Positions 1 to 12,249 of a DNA stretch of 64,000 bases are shown in pieces. Source of the stretch: Lutjanus erythropterus (taxonomy: Eukaryota > Chordata > Actinopteri > Lutjaniformes > Lutjanidae); NCBI GenBank assembly GCA_020091685.1, contig CM034601.1, positions 16,297,320-16,361,319 of the forward strand. Reading direction: 5' to 3'. Made by a program: the position numbers and the translations under genes. The notes beneath the pieces were generated by a model. It was not told the DNA's origin. It made no database searches and saw only the letters and a program-made list of their open reading frames with translations. Within the stretch, counting starts at the first letter, position 1, and the number at the start of each line of letters is the position of its first letter.

Positions 1-361
1 CACACAAACACACAAACTGCTCTCCAATTATATTTGTAGGATTTAGCAGATTATGTCAGATTTAAATTTCTCTGAAATTTTTTTTAATCATCCATCTTTG
101 CTCACTACATCCATGCCTTTTTTAACCACCGGGTGTACATATACTACAGGTTATATGAACTTTTTTTAAAAATACAAAATTGTGATATTATCAGATATGT
201 TATTGGTATCAGCCATGAGAAGCAGGTACTGGCTCAAAAAAAGTCCAGTTTGTGCATCCCCAATCATACTGACAAGCCTGGCGATCCCCCCCACGGATGT
301 GTGCGACCACACAGTAAACAGAGGAGATGTGGCTGTAGCAGAAGGGGAGAAAGACACTGAC

Positions 362-489
362 CTTGAGCCTGCGGACCATTTCCTCTTTGGAGATTTTGTC
401 AGAGATCTCCTTGACCCCTGGGGGGTAGGTCACCTTCCCATCCGTGACTCGAGCTTTAGAGTGAGCCATCCTCTTTAGCTCTTCACTGC
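362..489 (-). CDS. pds5b: pds5b exon 2, first coding exon (partial gene)
   Basis: First coding exon of the cohesin-associated regulator Pds5b. The ATG is at 467-469 (minus strand) and the exon encodes 36 residues, starting [18 protein letters not shown] and ending [10 protein letters not shown]. This matches the N-terminus of vertebrate PDS5B as I remember it and differs from PDS5A, which has a different N-terminal lead. The donor is AAG|GTCAGT just below 362. The acceptor is TTTCTGCAG just above 489, leaving 20 nt of 5' UTR (470-489) in this exon. PDS5B is a HEAT-repeat nuclear protein that binds cohesin together with WAPL or sororin and controls sister-chromatid cohesion. The remaining exons lie left of the window. 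Confidence is high for the family and good for the B paralogue. Confidence 0.92.
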
Positions 490-2238
490 CTGCAGAAAGA
501 GAGATTATAATAAATTAGGGGAGAGAAAGAAAGAAGGTGATACAGAGAACACAGAAAGTAGAGGGGACTCAAAACCTTAACCTTGAAGAACTGTGAGAAA
601 AGCGAGGAAAAGCACGTTGTTAACTATTTGGAACCCAAGGCAAATCTTTTTAATACTTCAAAGCTTTGAGAGAAGTCTGCAATGGAGACCTCTGAAATAT
701 TCAGCGAGGTATTCACGGCACAGTAATGGCTTTCTACAAGCTGAATGAATGATGAAATTGCTGCATTCAGAGAACAGGCTGACTTTTCACTGTGAGCTGC
801 TGCTACCATTGTGTTGCACATTTCATTACCGGGGCCACTAGCCTGTCAAGGATTACATCCAATTCATGTTTGGGGCATTCAAATGATGCAAAATGTGCTT
901 GGACTTTCATTTTAGCGCAGTGCTCATGACCAGATCGGTCATACTGCTCTTTGGCCACGGCTATTAAAATGACCTATCTCACCTTGCCACTGCCTGTGGT
1001 CCAATAAAAGATATTAAAAAGGCATAAAAGTGTCCACCCAGGAATATGACTTAATTTTTCCTCTTACATCTTGCCTAAACCTCCTTTGTCAGAAACTAAA
1101 GCCTGACTCGTAGTTCATGAATATACACAGTGTCTGTATGGTGAACAGGGCCTGTAATGTTTCATAAAAATTAATGATTTGATATTTTAAAGTGTGGGGT
1201 CAATATCTAAAGCATCTAATACAGCAATGTATGAGTTACAGCAACATGGCTGCAGGTTGAGGGAGCTCTGAGTGTAACAGAAGTAAGTCAGCTTGTTGAA
1301 TGGAGTCTGATGTTTTACATTCAATAAACTAGAAGATAATAAAGTGCCTCTGATCTAACACTTCAGTCACAACCTCAAATAGCTCTATCACCAAAAACAG
1401 TACTTCACTCCGGCCTCGTCTCTAAGGGTGTAAGAAAATATCTATACACTTGCGTACAACAGCATTATTAGTGATACTGTACAGATTGTCACAAACACAA
1501 AGATTGGTGGCAGTGGTGCATTTTGTTTTGTTTAAACCCCCAGCCACTAGATAGCAGTGTTGTTATTTATTTTCACTGCTTTTCACTATTTATTATGCTA
1601 ACTGTTAAATGTTAAACTGAACATCTCTGGTTTTTGGACTAACAAAACATGACGTGGGAAAAAGTGTGACTGCCATTTTTCACCATTTTCTGACATTTTA
1701 TAGATGTAGCAGCTGTATATTAAACATGAAAATGAACTTTAGCCTTTGTTATTTGATAACCAGTAATAAACAAAACAATTTGTCTAGAGGTGAGTAAACA
1801 TCGACTTTCTGACCCATGTACCCAAGTGAAAAAAAGAAAACAAAAAGTTGTGGCTCAAAACAAATCATGCAGCTAGCTATCATCTACCTTACGCTTGACT
1901 TAATATTAGGTTTTTATGCATGTTGTAATAACTCAGTTTTCATGGCGTAGACATTTTACGCAAGAAGCATAAGCACAACTTTAAATTAACCAAATTTAAT
2001 ACCATAGATCATCCAACTCTGATGTCAGCTGTAGCTATTAACATTAATTCCATACAGCTAAATTGAAACTTTTTTCTGTTGTCTGGTAAATGTGTTTGCT
2101 GCAAACCGATGTCTGTATTAAGCATGTTTGTGAGCGAAAAGAAACACTCCATCACCTCTCTACTGCTACAAGCAGACCATCAGGCTGTTCTTGAGGGAAA
2201 AAAAAGGTAAATGGCAGCATTTATATGCTGCATTTAAT

Positions 2239-2260
2239 CTAGAGATGCACTGATCGATCA
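2239..2260 (+). repeat. Short dispersed repeat start (copy 1)
   Basis: The sequence ctagagatgcactgat matches the start of the similar segments at 2,891 and 3,967. The match is short, so element identity and end are unknown. Confidence 0.3.
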
Positions 2261-2890
2261 TCTGGTGAACAGAAACAGTCAGTCAATGTCAGATAAATCT
2301 GATTCTGCGCTGCCATGCACAGAGCAACACAGACACCGAGTGCGTCGACTATAACTGACCACATGATTACGTTAGACTGAATTTATATGTACTTTTATCA
2401 TATTGAGAATATTACACAGCAGTCAGTCCACACCAGTGCTCTCTCGCTCTCTGCTGTGACTGCTGCATTACATTTTTCTCACCAATTAAATGTCAATGCA
2501 TGACACACACTTTAGTGACGATTGACTCCTCAGGCACTTTGAAACTGAATTATGGGAACTGTGAATATTCTATTTCTTCAGCTCAAAAAAAGAGGGTAAT
2601 TCCAATGATCTCCCACAGCACTACACCTATGATGGTAACATCACAGCCTTATTCAACAGCACTGGTCACAACCACACACACATACACATGTGAATTATTA
2701 GGCACAATATACTAGACGACTTTAACAGAAGAAAGGGAGAAATAAAGGAGAGGAAATCAGAACAGAGGGCAAGAAAGTGAAAGAGAAGACAAGAGAAGAG
2801 AGGCAGAGAGGGAAAGACAAAAGAGGACAAGGCTTGGCAGCAACTTGCAGCACTTGAGAAGAAAATGTAAAAGTTATTTAATAGTGCAGC

Positions 2891-2929
2891 TTAGAGATGC
2901 ACTGATTGCAATTTTCTTGACTGATTTCG
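2891..2929 (+). repeat. Dispersed repeat start (copy 2)
   Basis: The segment starts ttagagatgcactgattgc and continues with attttcttgactgatttcg. The copy at 3,967 repeats this pattern with a few changes. It is probably the end of a teleost interspersed element; the other end was not found. Confidence 0.45.
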
Positions 2930-3966
2930 ACTGATCAGCTGTAACTGATTCCAGGTTACAGCCAGGCCTTACTATATCATTATATTAAGATTATGTACCA
3001 GAGGGCACCAGAGCACGATCTTGCGAGATGTCATAGGAAACGTGATTCCATGTGATCTCGTAGAAGCAGATGTAAACAAACCGGAGACAGATGCGGTGCA
3101 ACAGTTTGCAGCAGTAAAGTTTTGCACTGAGAAAAACAGGAGGAGTTAAATGAGTCTGGATTAGAAAATGTTTGAGTTGTTTATTCTTCAGTCAGAACAG
3201 GATGTGAGATCTACCAGTCAGTCTATGAACAGCAGTCTGCTGCATGCTAACATTAGCTTGAAGAGAAGGTTTACTGTTGTTCACTGACACCATCAGCTGC
3301 TCTGTCTCCTTATAGACTGATTGTTAAGGTGACACAATTAATTGCAATAAAAGTGCAATATGACCAAATGCAATATCGAAATCACAGTACCACAACCATG
3401 TTGCAATTTTTTGAGAAAAGGAAAACTATATGAGTAAACAGCAATATAATGAGTGTAGTGCTGCAGAGATGACCCGGCCTAGAAATCTTGTTCTCCATTT
3501 GCAAGAAATCATGTTTGACCTGAACAAATGTCACGTCAACGCAATTTAAATTGTTTTGTTTTTGGTTTGTTTTTTGCAGTGAATATAAACATTGTAATGC
3601 AAAACTGATCACTTCCACAAATCGTATTCCATATCACATCACTTTTTTTAATCAAATCACGCAGCCCTTCTGTTTGTCTCCTCTGTTCTTGGAATCGTTA
3701 ACAACTTCACGCAAGTGTGTGAGTGGCTGTGCCCAGCGCTGTTGTGGCCGAAACACTGCACGCATGACTTGGCTATTGTGCAGAGCATGTATGTGAATAT
3801 GACCGGTACAGACCAGATATGTGACACTGACCAGCTGGTCACCGGCCAGGGCTGGTAATGCTGAGAACCATCCAGTTTCAGTCTCTGGCTAGTCGATGAG
3901 TGAATCCCTAGGTGAGATCCACCAATCCACTTTTTTCACTTTCAATTTGATTCCGATATCTTAATT

Positions 3967-4011
3967 TTAGAGAAGCACTGATTCCAATTTTCTTGGCTAA
4001 TTCCGATTTCC
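3967..4011 (+). repeat. Dispersed repeat start (copy 3)
   Basis: The segment starts ttagagaagcactgattcc and continues attttcttggctaattccg. It is a direct-orientation relative of the segment at 2,891. Family unknown. Confidence 0.45.
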
Positions 4012-4360
4012 AATTTTTTTTTTAAGGGTCTGATATAACTAGATTACATGTAGGTGCCTAGAATTTAGATCTAACTAAACTAATCTGGACATTTGACCAA
4101 AATCTGATGAATAAAATTCAACAAAATCAGCCCCAGATAACAATTCCAAACCTGATCTGTATGTTTTATTATGAACATGCAATTTAATTTTCATTAAAGA
4201 CACGATACAAAAAGGCAACAAGCTAACACTGGTAGAAAACCCTGTGAACAGTGGACTACCAGCTCCACCTCTAGAGTCACAGCTGATCAAGTCATACTAA
4301 ATGCCAAAGACTCTCCTCCTAGTTAAACTTTTATGCATATCCTATCAATATTTTAAGAAG

Positions 4361-4743
4361 AGTTGCAACTAACAAGTATTACTGATTAATCTGATGATTA
4401 TTCTATTGCTTAAATGATAAATTGTTTGGTTTATCAAATTACTGCTCCTATTTTTGTGTTAGTAATTTTAACAGGGAGTAGTGCCTTTAGTTGTTATATG
4501 AGACAGTAAATTGAATATTGTTGGGGTTTGCTTTGTAGGCTGGATAAAACAAACTAACTGCCTCTGGGAAACTGATGAGCAATTTCACATTTTGTATACA
4601 TAATTATTGTGTTTTAGTTCTTTGAGTGAAGTCATTACCCACATTATAAAAACCCACCAGAAACGCCACATCATTTGAGGTGAAATCAGATGGCTGATTA
4701 ATCAATCTATTATATAGCCAGTTGGAATGATTATGCAGCACTA
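4361..4743 (+). mobile_element. Degraded MITE of the GGGCTGCAACTAA family
   Basis: The left end reads agttgcaactaacaagtatt, close to the ends of the copies at 9,006 and 14,594. Internal attaatc/gattaatc motifs typical of the family follow, and the right end reads aatgattatgcagcact, an inverted and diverged version of the left end. There is no coding capacity. Boundaries are approximate. Confidence 0.45.
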
Positions 4744-5474
4744 GTAGTTGTCATTATGACAATTTCACTGTCAACACAAGCAACTGTATTGTGCAGGGAT
4801 TTCACACAGGAAACTTATTGGCTGAGGTGTTAAGCATTGACCTCCCCAAAACTGAGCTTGCGGTTGTGCAGCTGATGAAGTTGTATCACACAGAAAAGGC
4901 ATGTTCTGTTTACAATCAGGGATTTGGACACTTTTTCTTGGGTAAACATGTGGAATAAGTTTGTGATAATATATTTACTTTGGCTGGTCAGACTGAAAGT
5001 TAAAAACAGCTCCCAATAAATTCCAACCTCATGGCGTTTATTGGGCAGAATAGTTTTTTTTCCACAGATATTTGTGTTTTTGTTTGTTTATTTTATAAAA
5101 ACCATGTTGTGGACTATGTGGCAGCTTCAGTTGTAAATTTCTCATCAAAATTCCCTGTTAAAAAAATCCACTATCTATTCTAAACTATTCTGAATAAGAA
5201 CTATTTTTAATTGTTTTGATGTAAAAATGCAAAACATTTGCTGATTTTCCCAGTACCACCCATATTCTTCTTCTTCTTGCAAAATCAAGGTATCAGTATT
5301 GACATTTTTTAAACCGTACCCAGCCCTAACTGTAACACAGTATCTTGAAACTCACTATATGAGTAAACAGGCCTGCAATCAAATATATTTTCAAACAAAT
5401 AAGCAAGCTGAACTGCAGTAGTGAAATGCATGACTTCTCCAGGCATGGTCAAAACCAATAAATGATTGTTTGTA

Positions 5475-5632
5475 GGGCTGGGCAATATATCAATATGAAT
5501 ATCAATATGGTGATATCAAACTAGATGCAGTCTTAAATTTTGACGTTTTTACATGACAATATGGGATAGGTGTATTGAAAAAGGTATTTGGTTGAATATA
5601 TTGTGACATTTTTTGTCCATGTCGCCCAGCCC
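5475..5632 (+). mobile_element. 158 bp MITE with 9 bp perfect terminal inverted repeats
   Basis: The element begins gggctgggc and ends gcccagccc, a perfect 9 bp inverted repeat. The interior is AT-rich with repeated atatcaatat motifs and no ORF. A related copy lies at 9,389-9,664 and a truncated one at 8,946-9,004. It is a non-autonomous DNA transposon; the superfamily is not established. Confidence 0.65.
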
Positions 5633-8199
5633 GAGGTGTCTGACATATCATGAATAGCTGGTGGTTGGAAAGTGATGGCGGTGTATGCAGCTGCTTTAAT
5701 AATCACATTTTATGGCCTTTTATAAAAGGATACTATCATAAGAGTAGCATAACTCCTTTTACGCAGAACGTAGCTTTGTGTGACATGCAAGTGAGGGAGA
5801 ACAAGTGGCAAACTAATAGCAGAGCAGAAACTTAGCAATAGGTTGTCAGTGTGGCAGTAAATGTACAGTACAGGCTACAGTGTGTCAGTTAATAAATGCT
5901 GCACCTTCTCAATACCATTATTTCTCAACTTTTGGAAAAGTGAAGACAATTAGCTCCAAAATAAGCTGAGAGTGTATGTCTTCTGTGATTATTTGTACAT
6001 ATTTCTGTGTTGAAAATGCAATCCCATTAAGCCTTGACTTAAGTGTCAACCAATCAGAGGCTGTGTTCCTTACTTGTTATGTCTTGTTGTGCTGCACTGA
6101 TCTCAAGTGCATAGGACAATGGAATATCATAGATTGACCCTTCAAAATAAAATCTGCGGTGATGACGTTAGTGAGCTCAACCCGGCATCACATGACCACA
6201 GTATTACAGTAATGCAGTTATCATCACTGCCCTTTCAGAAAGCTTAGATAAATGAAAAGACAGACATTGGACAGAGTTTGATTTATAGTCCTCTCCCAGA
6301 TTTCTGTTGGATCAATTTGTGGCTGCTGGACATAAAAGTACGCTTTCCTGCCCTGCTCCAATATCTTATTCCACAACAACCAGCTCCCCCAGGGGAGGCA
6401 AAATAGGTTTATAATGCCTTCAAAACACAAAAATCACTGCATACTGTTAGTGAAAGCTTTAAATGAATGGACAGATAACATTTCCCCTGTAACTACTGTC
6501 TTGTTTGCAACTTCTCCAGCAATTTATGTTGCTTTTATCATTGAAGGAGAAATGATTATTACATGAAGCAGTCTAGGTCAGTAGGTCTGCTGTCTGACAA
6601 AAGCACTTGCCGGGTTTGATTTAGAGAGCAGACCGCAATCGTGAGTTTTGAATAACAACCAAACAATTTTCTGCAGCTGTACTTGAGCTTTTCTAAACAC
6701 ACACTCTCACACACATACACAAACAAGCAGGGCCAAACCCACACACTGGACACTGGCAGGCTGCCAAATTGCTCCATTCTGACCTTCTTTTCCACCCCGC
6801 AGCTGCTGCCAAATTTGAGTCCATCTCTTTCTCCCTCTACCACACTGACACAGAGAGAGCAACCAATCAGAGCAGAGTATTTTCTTGACCTGGGGGAGGG
6901 CTTGGGGGGTGTCTGTCTGGGTACCATCCACCAGGGAATATTTCACTTTGAATAAGAAGCGGCAGTAAATAATCACACAAGCTTTGCCCCACTCTAAACC
7001 TCTTGAACATGGGGTCCTTTCAACTCATTGCTGGTTTATCACAGTAAAACACATTTAGCTCCCCCACTAGGGCTTTCTATCTGTCCGCTGCTTCTTCTCT
7101 CCCCACTCTGGCCCTTTCACACAGCTGCCAGCAGAAATATGAAGACTCAGAGCCGTTCTCCTACCCTAATCCGAACCTTGACACAGACATCCTTTGTTTT
7201 AACCCTGTGGGTGATCACCAGGAAGAGAGTGACTGTCAGTGAGCAGAGGGAGGACTGGACACCAGTTGGCTGCTAGGGTGAACTCAATGACCTCCGTGCG
7301 GGTACTCAAACAAGCACAAAGTGAGGGAAATCGGCTGAACAGGGGGACATGCTGTCAAAGAGTTTAGTTTTTCTCAGATGAAATGAAACAAAATGAGACA
7401 TTTTCTGAACCAACGATGTCCCCGCCAAACCTGGACCAGTGAAGGCTGGCCAGAAACAACAATGAGGCAGAGAAGGAGGCACTGAAATTAGTGCAAAGGT
7501 TATGAGAATGAGGCAGCGAGGTTGGAGTAAATATCCAAAGAAGCCGCACCGCAAGCGAAGACATGACATCTACAAACATACAACACTAAGATCATCAAGC
7601 AGTGCAGTTCTTCCTCTGTATCCATTCAACACAAGCAAAGAATCACAGAGAAACAAACTAAAAACCACCATTGTGGCTTTGTGAGGCAAGGATTACAGCA
7701 AAGAACCAAACACAATTTTGCCCAGTTTTCCCTCTAGTGCAGGGCTGCAGCTGCATTAGATCTAGAAAAGGGGGCAAACGAATTACCAAAACCAAGAATT
7801 AACTCCAACCAGAACTGCTACAAAGTGGTTCCTGATGAAAAACGAGTTCATGTGGTTTTGAGCAAGGAAATATGTGTACAAGCTGAAACACAATAATTTT
7901 ATTTGGTAGGCCCAATGCTACCATAAATCAAAACATTACCAGCAACAATCTATTGTCAGTCTATTGTCAACTGTATACTGAAGGACCTGTCACGCATTCT
8001 ACATCGTGAATATAAACTATTATATTCACATAGAAGTAACAGAGCCAGCAAATGTAAAAAAAAAAAAAGTCTTTCCTTCCAACATCTTTTACACAACTCA
8101 ACAAACAATCTGCTCATTCCTCAAATTGGCAGCATTCTATGCAGTATAAATTATGATTTTATGGTTTATATGATTTCATTCCTCATTTTCAAATCAGTT

Positions 8200-8775
8200 T
8201 AAATGTCTACAGAGGAGCATTTGACCCTGACTGGAAACATCTGAAACTGGCATGACCCAGGACAGGAAAACTCTACAGTGGGTCACTAAAACTACCCAGA
8301 ACATCATTTGTACCCATCTACTGAGCATCAGTGATATCAGAGAGTTGAGGTGCTTGTGCAGAATCCAAAGGATATTTAAAGACAACACCCATCCCAGCCA
8401 CAGCCTGTTCACCCTGCTGCTGTCTGGCAAGAGATACAGAAGTATCCAGTGCTATACCACCAAACTGAAGACCAGCTTAATTCATCCTCAACAGCACTTC
8501 TCCATATTAATTAGTCTGTTATATATTTTCATTCATCTCTTCAGCCAATGCCAATCAGTAAATCAAAGAGAGAAGTACATTGAAATCTTGTTATGCAACC
8601 TTGTATCCTAGTAAAACATCTATGCTCATATTTTTTTTTATCTTACAGCGAATGTGCAATATTTTATCTTTTTTATTGTATTTTACACCTTGTTATTTTG
8701 TAGGGGCGTCGAGGGAAAAAGAATTGATTCTTATATGTATTACAACTCTCTCTTGAAAGATTATAAATGTATATA
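8200..8775 (+). mobile_element. LINE 3' fragment (C-terminal RT tail plus 3' UTR)
   Basis: Frame 8,252 onward encodes a tail containing DNTHPSHSLFTLLLSGKRY, matching the standard C-terminal pattern of teleost non-LTR retrotransposon ORF2 (…NPxHPLFxLLPSGKRYRSI…). It is 5'-truncated and followed by AT-rich 3' sequence ending in an A-rich stretch near 8,775. Probably CR1/L2/Rex-like; the clade cannot be fixed by eye. Confidence 0.7.
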
Positions 8776-8795
8776 AAAAAAAATAGTAATCAGTT

Positions 8796-8940
8796 GGGCT
8801 GCAACTAATGATTATTTTCATTATTGATTAATCTGCAGATTATTTTCACAATTAAAGAATTAATCAATCTTAAGTGATCTTAAGTGTAATGTTAATACAA
8901 TGAAAGAACTTTCTAACAGCCAAAATCATTATTACATGGC
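8796..8940 (+). mobile_element. GGGCTGCAACTAA-family MITE, partial
   Basis: The left end gggctgcaactaatgattat is followed by the characteristic run of attgattaatc motifs. The right part is lost or diverged before the next element starts at 8,946. There is no coding capacity. Confidence 0.6.
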
Positions 8941-8945
8941 CATAG

Positions 8946-9004
8946 GGGCTGGGTGATCTAGCTTATAAATTATATCCCAATATTTTTAGGCTATTCCACA
9001 ATAT
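8946..9004 (+). mobile_element. Truncated GGGCTGGGC-family MITE
   Basis: It starts gggctgggtgatctagctt and is interrupted at 9,005 by another MITE. Only one end is present. Confidence 0.5.
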
Positions 9005-9264
9005 AGGGTTGCAACTAACAATTATTTTAATTATCACTTAATTTGTTGATTATAGTCTTGATTAGTTGGTTCATAAAATGTCAGATAATGGTGAAAAACG
9101 CTGATCACTGTTTCCCAAAACCCGAGATAACAACCCAAACATATTCAGTTAAATGTCATAGAGAATTTGGACATTTTGATTAAAAAGCTACTCAAAACAA
9201 TAATCAAAATAGTAGATGATTAATTTAATAGTAGATTAATAATTTATTAATCATGGCATCTCTC
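9005..9264 (+). mobile_element. GGGCTGCAACTAA-family MITE
   Basis: The left end is agggttgcaactaacaatta and the right end attaatcatggcatctct is its diverged inverse. Internal landmarks (ataaaatgtcagataatggtg, then caacccaaacatattcag) are shared with the copy at 14,594. Probably a hAT-like non-autonomous element. Confidence 0.65.
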
Positions 9265-9388
9265 ATACACTATACACATTCTCTCAAAAACAACATGCTG
9301 TAAATTCTCAAATAGTGCAAACACTTGATATAATTTTGTAGAATATGATGCATTGCTGTAGATTAAACTACCTAACAGTATATAAAGT

Positions 9389-9664
9389 AGCTGGGTGATG
9401 TGAACAGTCTTTCACAAAATATGATCACAATGAGATTTTTGATCAAAAATCATCAATAATGGGGATTTAATGATTAAGTAGATAAAAATAAACATTAGAA
9501 CAGCTAGAACAGTATGGTAAGTTCAGAAAATTGCATCACTAAGCCTTTAAAACCAGGAAAAGACAAGACTTACTTCATATCAGAATTTAACTATGTCCAA
9601 AATCTAAGATGATATCTAGTGTCATATTGTGATATCAGTATAAAATCCATACATTGCCCAGTCC
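9389..9664 (+). mobile_element. GGGCTGGGC-family MITE, second copy
   Basis: It begins agctgggtgat and ends attgcccagtcc, a diverged version of the terminal repeats seen at 5,475-5,632. The interior is AT-rich and non-coding. Confidence 0.5.
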
Positions 9665-10574
9665 AGTGTCCACCCCGGTGTAATATGTTACCAAAATCCA
9701 ATTTAACAACAACTTAATAATAACCAAAATCCTCATCACATGGCAATATTATCTGATATTTCATAGACTTCTTACAACCTGTGACCAAACTGCAGTGGTG
9801 ATGGTGACACCAATCAATTATCACAGGCTGATAGCTGTCAAAACAAATGTACTGCAGCACTCTGGACTCAGTTTGTAATATAACATGCAGCATCCTATTT
9901 CATTTACAACTCACCTTGCCTTTGTGGCTTTTAAAACCTGTACTCGTTTGCTCAAAGCCTTTTGTTGTTTGCATGCACACAATATTCCATTTTTTGCCAT
10001 TATTCTGAAAAGACAATTTTTTCTGTCAATTTTTTTCCCCCACTGGGTGAGTTGTTTGAAAGTGCAAACTCAACTCCCTCTTTCATTCATTTAATCACCT
10101 GATTTAAAAGGTCAGCACTGTGATATTTCTGATTATCCAAAAACAAGTTGATATCAGATGTTAAAAATAATTTTAAGAAGTTGCTGTGTTTCTCCCTACA
10201 ACCACAAATTTGAGGATTTTCATTTCTGCATGCATTTCAACCCCAGTCCTGCAAACTGTTGGCTATTTGGTTTGTTTACATCACAGAGTGAAAGAGGCTG
10301 TGTGTCACAAACTGCTGTGAAAAACCACATTTGTGACACATATTCTGAATTTGCTGTCCACATGTCCAAAGAATGCTCCTAAACCCAGAATAATACCAGC
10401 ATATCCCACATATCTTCATCAGAATATGCTCCAGTCAGAATAAGGCCTAATTCATAATATCCAAACAGAATATGCTCTTAACATGACCTGTATCAAATTA
10501 AGAATACTGCTATTTTTTGAACATTACTGACAAACTAGTGAGCATGTAAATGTATGCAGTAAAAGTAAAATATT

Positions 10575-11146
10575 GCTCCAATACACAACAAGGAGTGGTA
10601 CCCTACAGCTGTCAGACTTTTCAACACCAGCATGATTTAACGTAGCACTGTTATGTGTCTGTTACATCACCCACCACTTACAACATCAGCATATAATTTA
10701 TTTATTATATTCTCTCTTTCAGGTTGCATATCATACTTACTAATATTTATACATATTGCATTACCATATGGCATAATATATCTCCGTACACATACTGCTA
10801 AGCCTTCACATATCTAATGTGCAATTACCTAGTGCAATATATTGTATATATACACATTTTCTACTGTTAAATCATCTTCTGTGCAATACGTAATTTTGAA
10901 AACCATCACTGTGATCACTTTTTTCTATCCAATACAATGTGTGTATTACACCTTGAGCGCAATTATCCTACACAGCTATTCATAAATCTATCCATATATC
11001 AAAACAAAACTTCAAAACATATATATATATATTTTTAACTTTAAAATCTTTATTCTAGATGTTATTATTTTATCACTCCCCCCTTTTTTCTACCTGTACT
11101 TATTAATTTCCCCGGCGTGGGATCAATAAAGTTTATCTTACATGTA
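10575..11146 (+). mobile_element. LINE 3' end with ATCAATAAAGT tail
   Basis: The 5' part encodes a short peptide-like stretch (WYPTAVRLFNTS, near 10,595-10,640) typical of the ORF2 end of fish LINEs. The 3' end reads cccggcgtgggatcaataaa followed by gtttatctta, a typical tail of these elements. Only the 3' end is present. Confidence 0.6.
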
Positions 11147-11966
11147 TCCATTATGCAGCGGATCAACCAATACATATACAGTTTCAGTTACCACGCGATG
11201 TGTCTGCAAAAAAAGAGCAATGCGCCTTTTACAACTAACACTACATCACAACAATGAGTTATAACGAAAATAATTTTACGGTTGAACAGCCAGTGGGTTA
11301 CTACCGTCGCTAGCTAACATTATTTCCACAACTGAGTTAACATGAGGTAACGTTAATGAGTGGAAACATTTTATGACTAGAAGTGCTGCTTATTGTTGTG
11401 GTACAACAGCATGCCAAGGCCAGACACTATAGTATAGCCAGACTGCCTTGTTGCTGTAATGTTGACCGTGGCTAATCGAGTTAGCTACCGCTAGCTAGCT
11501 GGTGTGCACGTCTTGCTAGCAGCTACACGGGCTGCTAGCGTAACAGAGCTAACGTTAGCAGCAGCAGCAGCAATCTCAGTGACAGAGGGCGGACAGAGAG
11601 TAACGTTGCAACGAACAAAACAGCCGGCTAACTAACGATATATCGTTGTCAATATCTAGACCACCAGTCACACAATTAAGTGGAGTCACTGTTTGCTCAA
11701 GCTGCTGGGACACTGAGTCGAGCAAATGTGCTAGTATTTCACTAGCAAACCGTTTTGCGCCGCAGCACCAGGTCAACCAGCGCCGTGAATCGGACACGGC
11801 TGCCGAGAACACAGGCGGGCAAGGCGGGCTGCGCTCCACCTATCAGCGCTGTAAACCCAGCTGCTCCGCGGATACATCCCGGGTTATATCTCGTTTATCA
11901 CAGCAGCGCCCGAAAATATTACCGCATTTCAATCCAAAGGCTTTGTTAAATTGTGCATTTTCTTAC

Positions 11967-12055
11967 CTGATACGGTGAATTGTGATCAATCGTGTCCTCC
12001 TCTGCAGCTCTCTTCCCCCTCCTAGCTCCAAAATGGCGCCAATATGTATAGATTC
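11967..12055 (-). other. pds5b: pds5b non-coding exon 1 (5' UTR)
   Basis: A strong donor (CAG|GTAAGAAA on the minus strand) occurs at 11,962-11,966 inside a CpG-rich stretch, so a 5' UTR exon begins at 11,967. The transcription start is not fixed by sequence; I place it near 12,040-12,060. The exon would join the coding exon at 362-489 across an intron of about 11.5 kb, an arrangement I expect for PDS5 genes with a start codon in exon 2. The linkage is inferred from strand, order and the absence of any other gene between. Confidence 0.6.
12030..12040 (+). promoter_or_regulatory. YY1-like site at the pds5b promoter
   Basis: The sequence aaaatggcgcc resembles the YY1 consensus AAnATGGCGGC with one mismatch. 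It lies at the predicted transcription start of pds5b, where YY1 sites are typically found in housekeeping CpG promoters. No convincing TATA box is placed for the minus strand. Site assignment is by pattern only. Confidence 0.4.
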
Positions 12056-12249
12056 AGTGCCCATGGGTACAAACCATGAGCGAGTGTGTAGCGCCACCTA
12101 TAGAGCGAGTCCATGCTGGGTCCCTCAAATGATACTCGTTCTGTCCTTTCACTTCATGTGAAAGATTACAAATTCATCTTTTTTCAAACACTGCTGAGTA
12201 TCCAAACACATTTTTTCTTAGTAGACTGTAGCTGTAGTGTATTCGGTAG

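Larger units (their letters stand above)
490..11966 (-). other. pds5b: pds5b intron 1, repeat-rich, no exon seen
   Basis: No conserved coding exon is visible on either strand. The interval carries short dispersed repeats starting agagatgcactgat, several MITEs (4.36-4.74 kb, 5.48-5.63 kb, 8.80-9.66 kb) and two LINE 3' fragments (8.2-8.8 kb and 10.6-11.15 kb). The remainder is AT-rich and featureless to the eye. Open frames here lack splice context and protein-like content, apart from the LINE tail at 8.25-8.5 kb. Confidence 0.6.
11200..12065. promoter_or_regulatory. CpG-rich promoter region of pds5b
   Basis: GC and CpG density rise clearly compared with the AT-rich flanks, especially at 11,540-12,065. 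The stretch carries several AACGTT/GCTAGC palindromes, including the perfect 12-mer gctaacgttagc at 11,548-11,559. It covers the non-coding first exon of pds5b and the start of its first intron. No divergent gene is visible on the plus strand immediately downstream. Confidence 0.6.
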
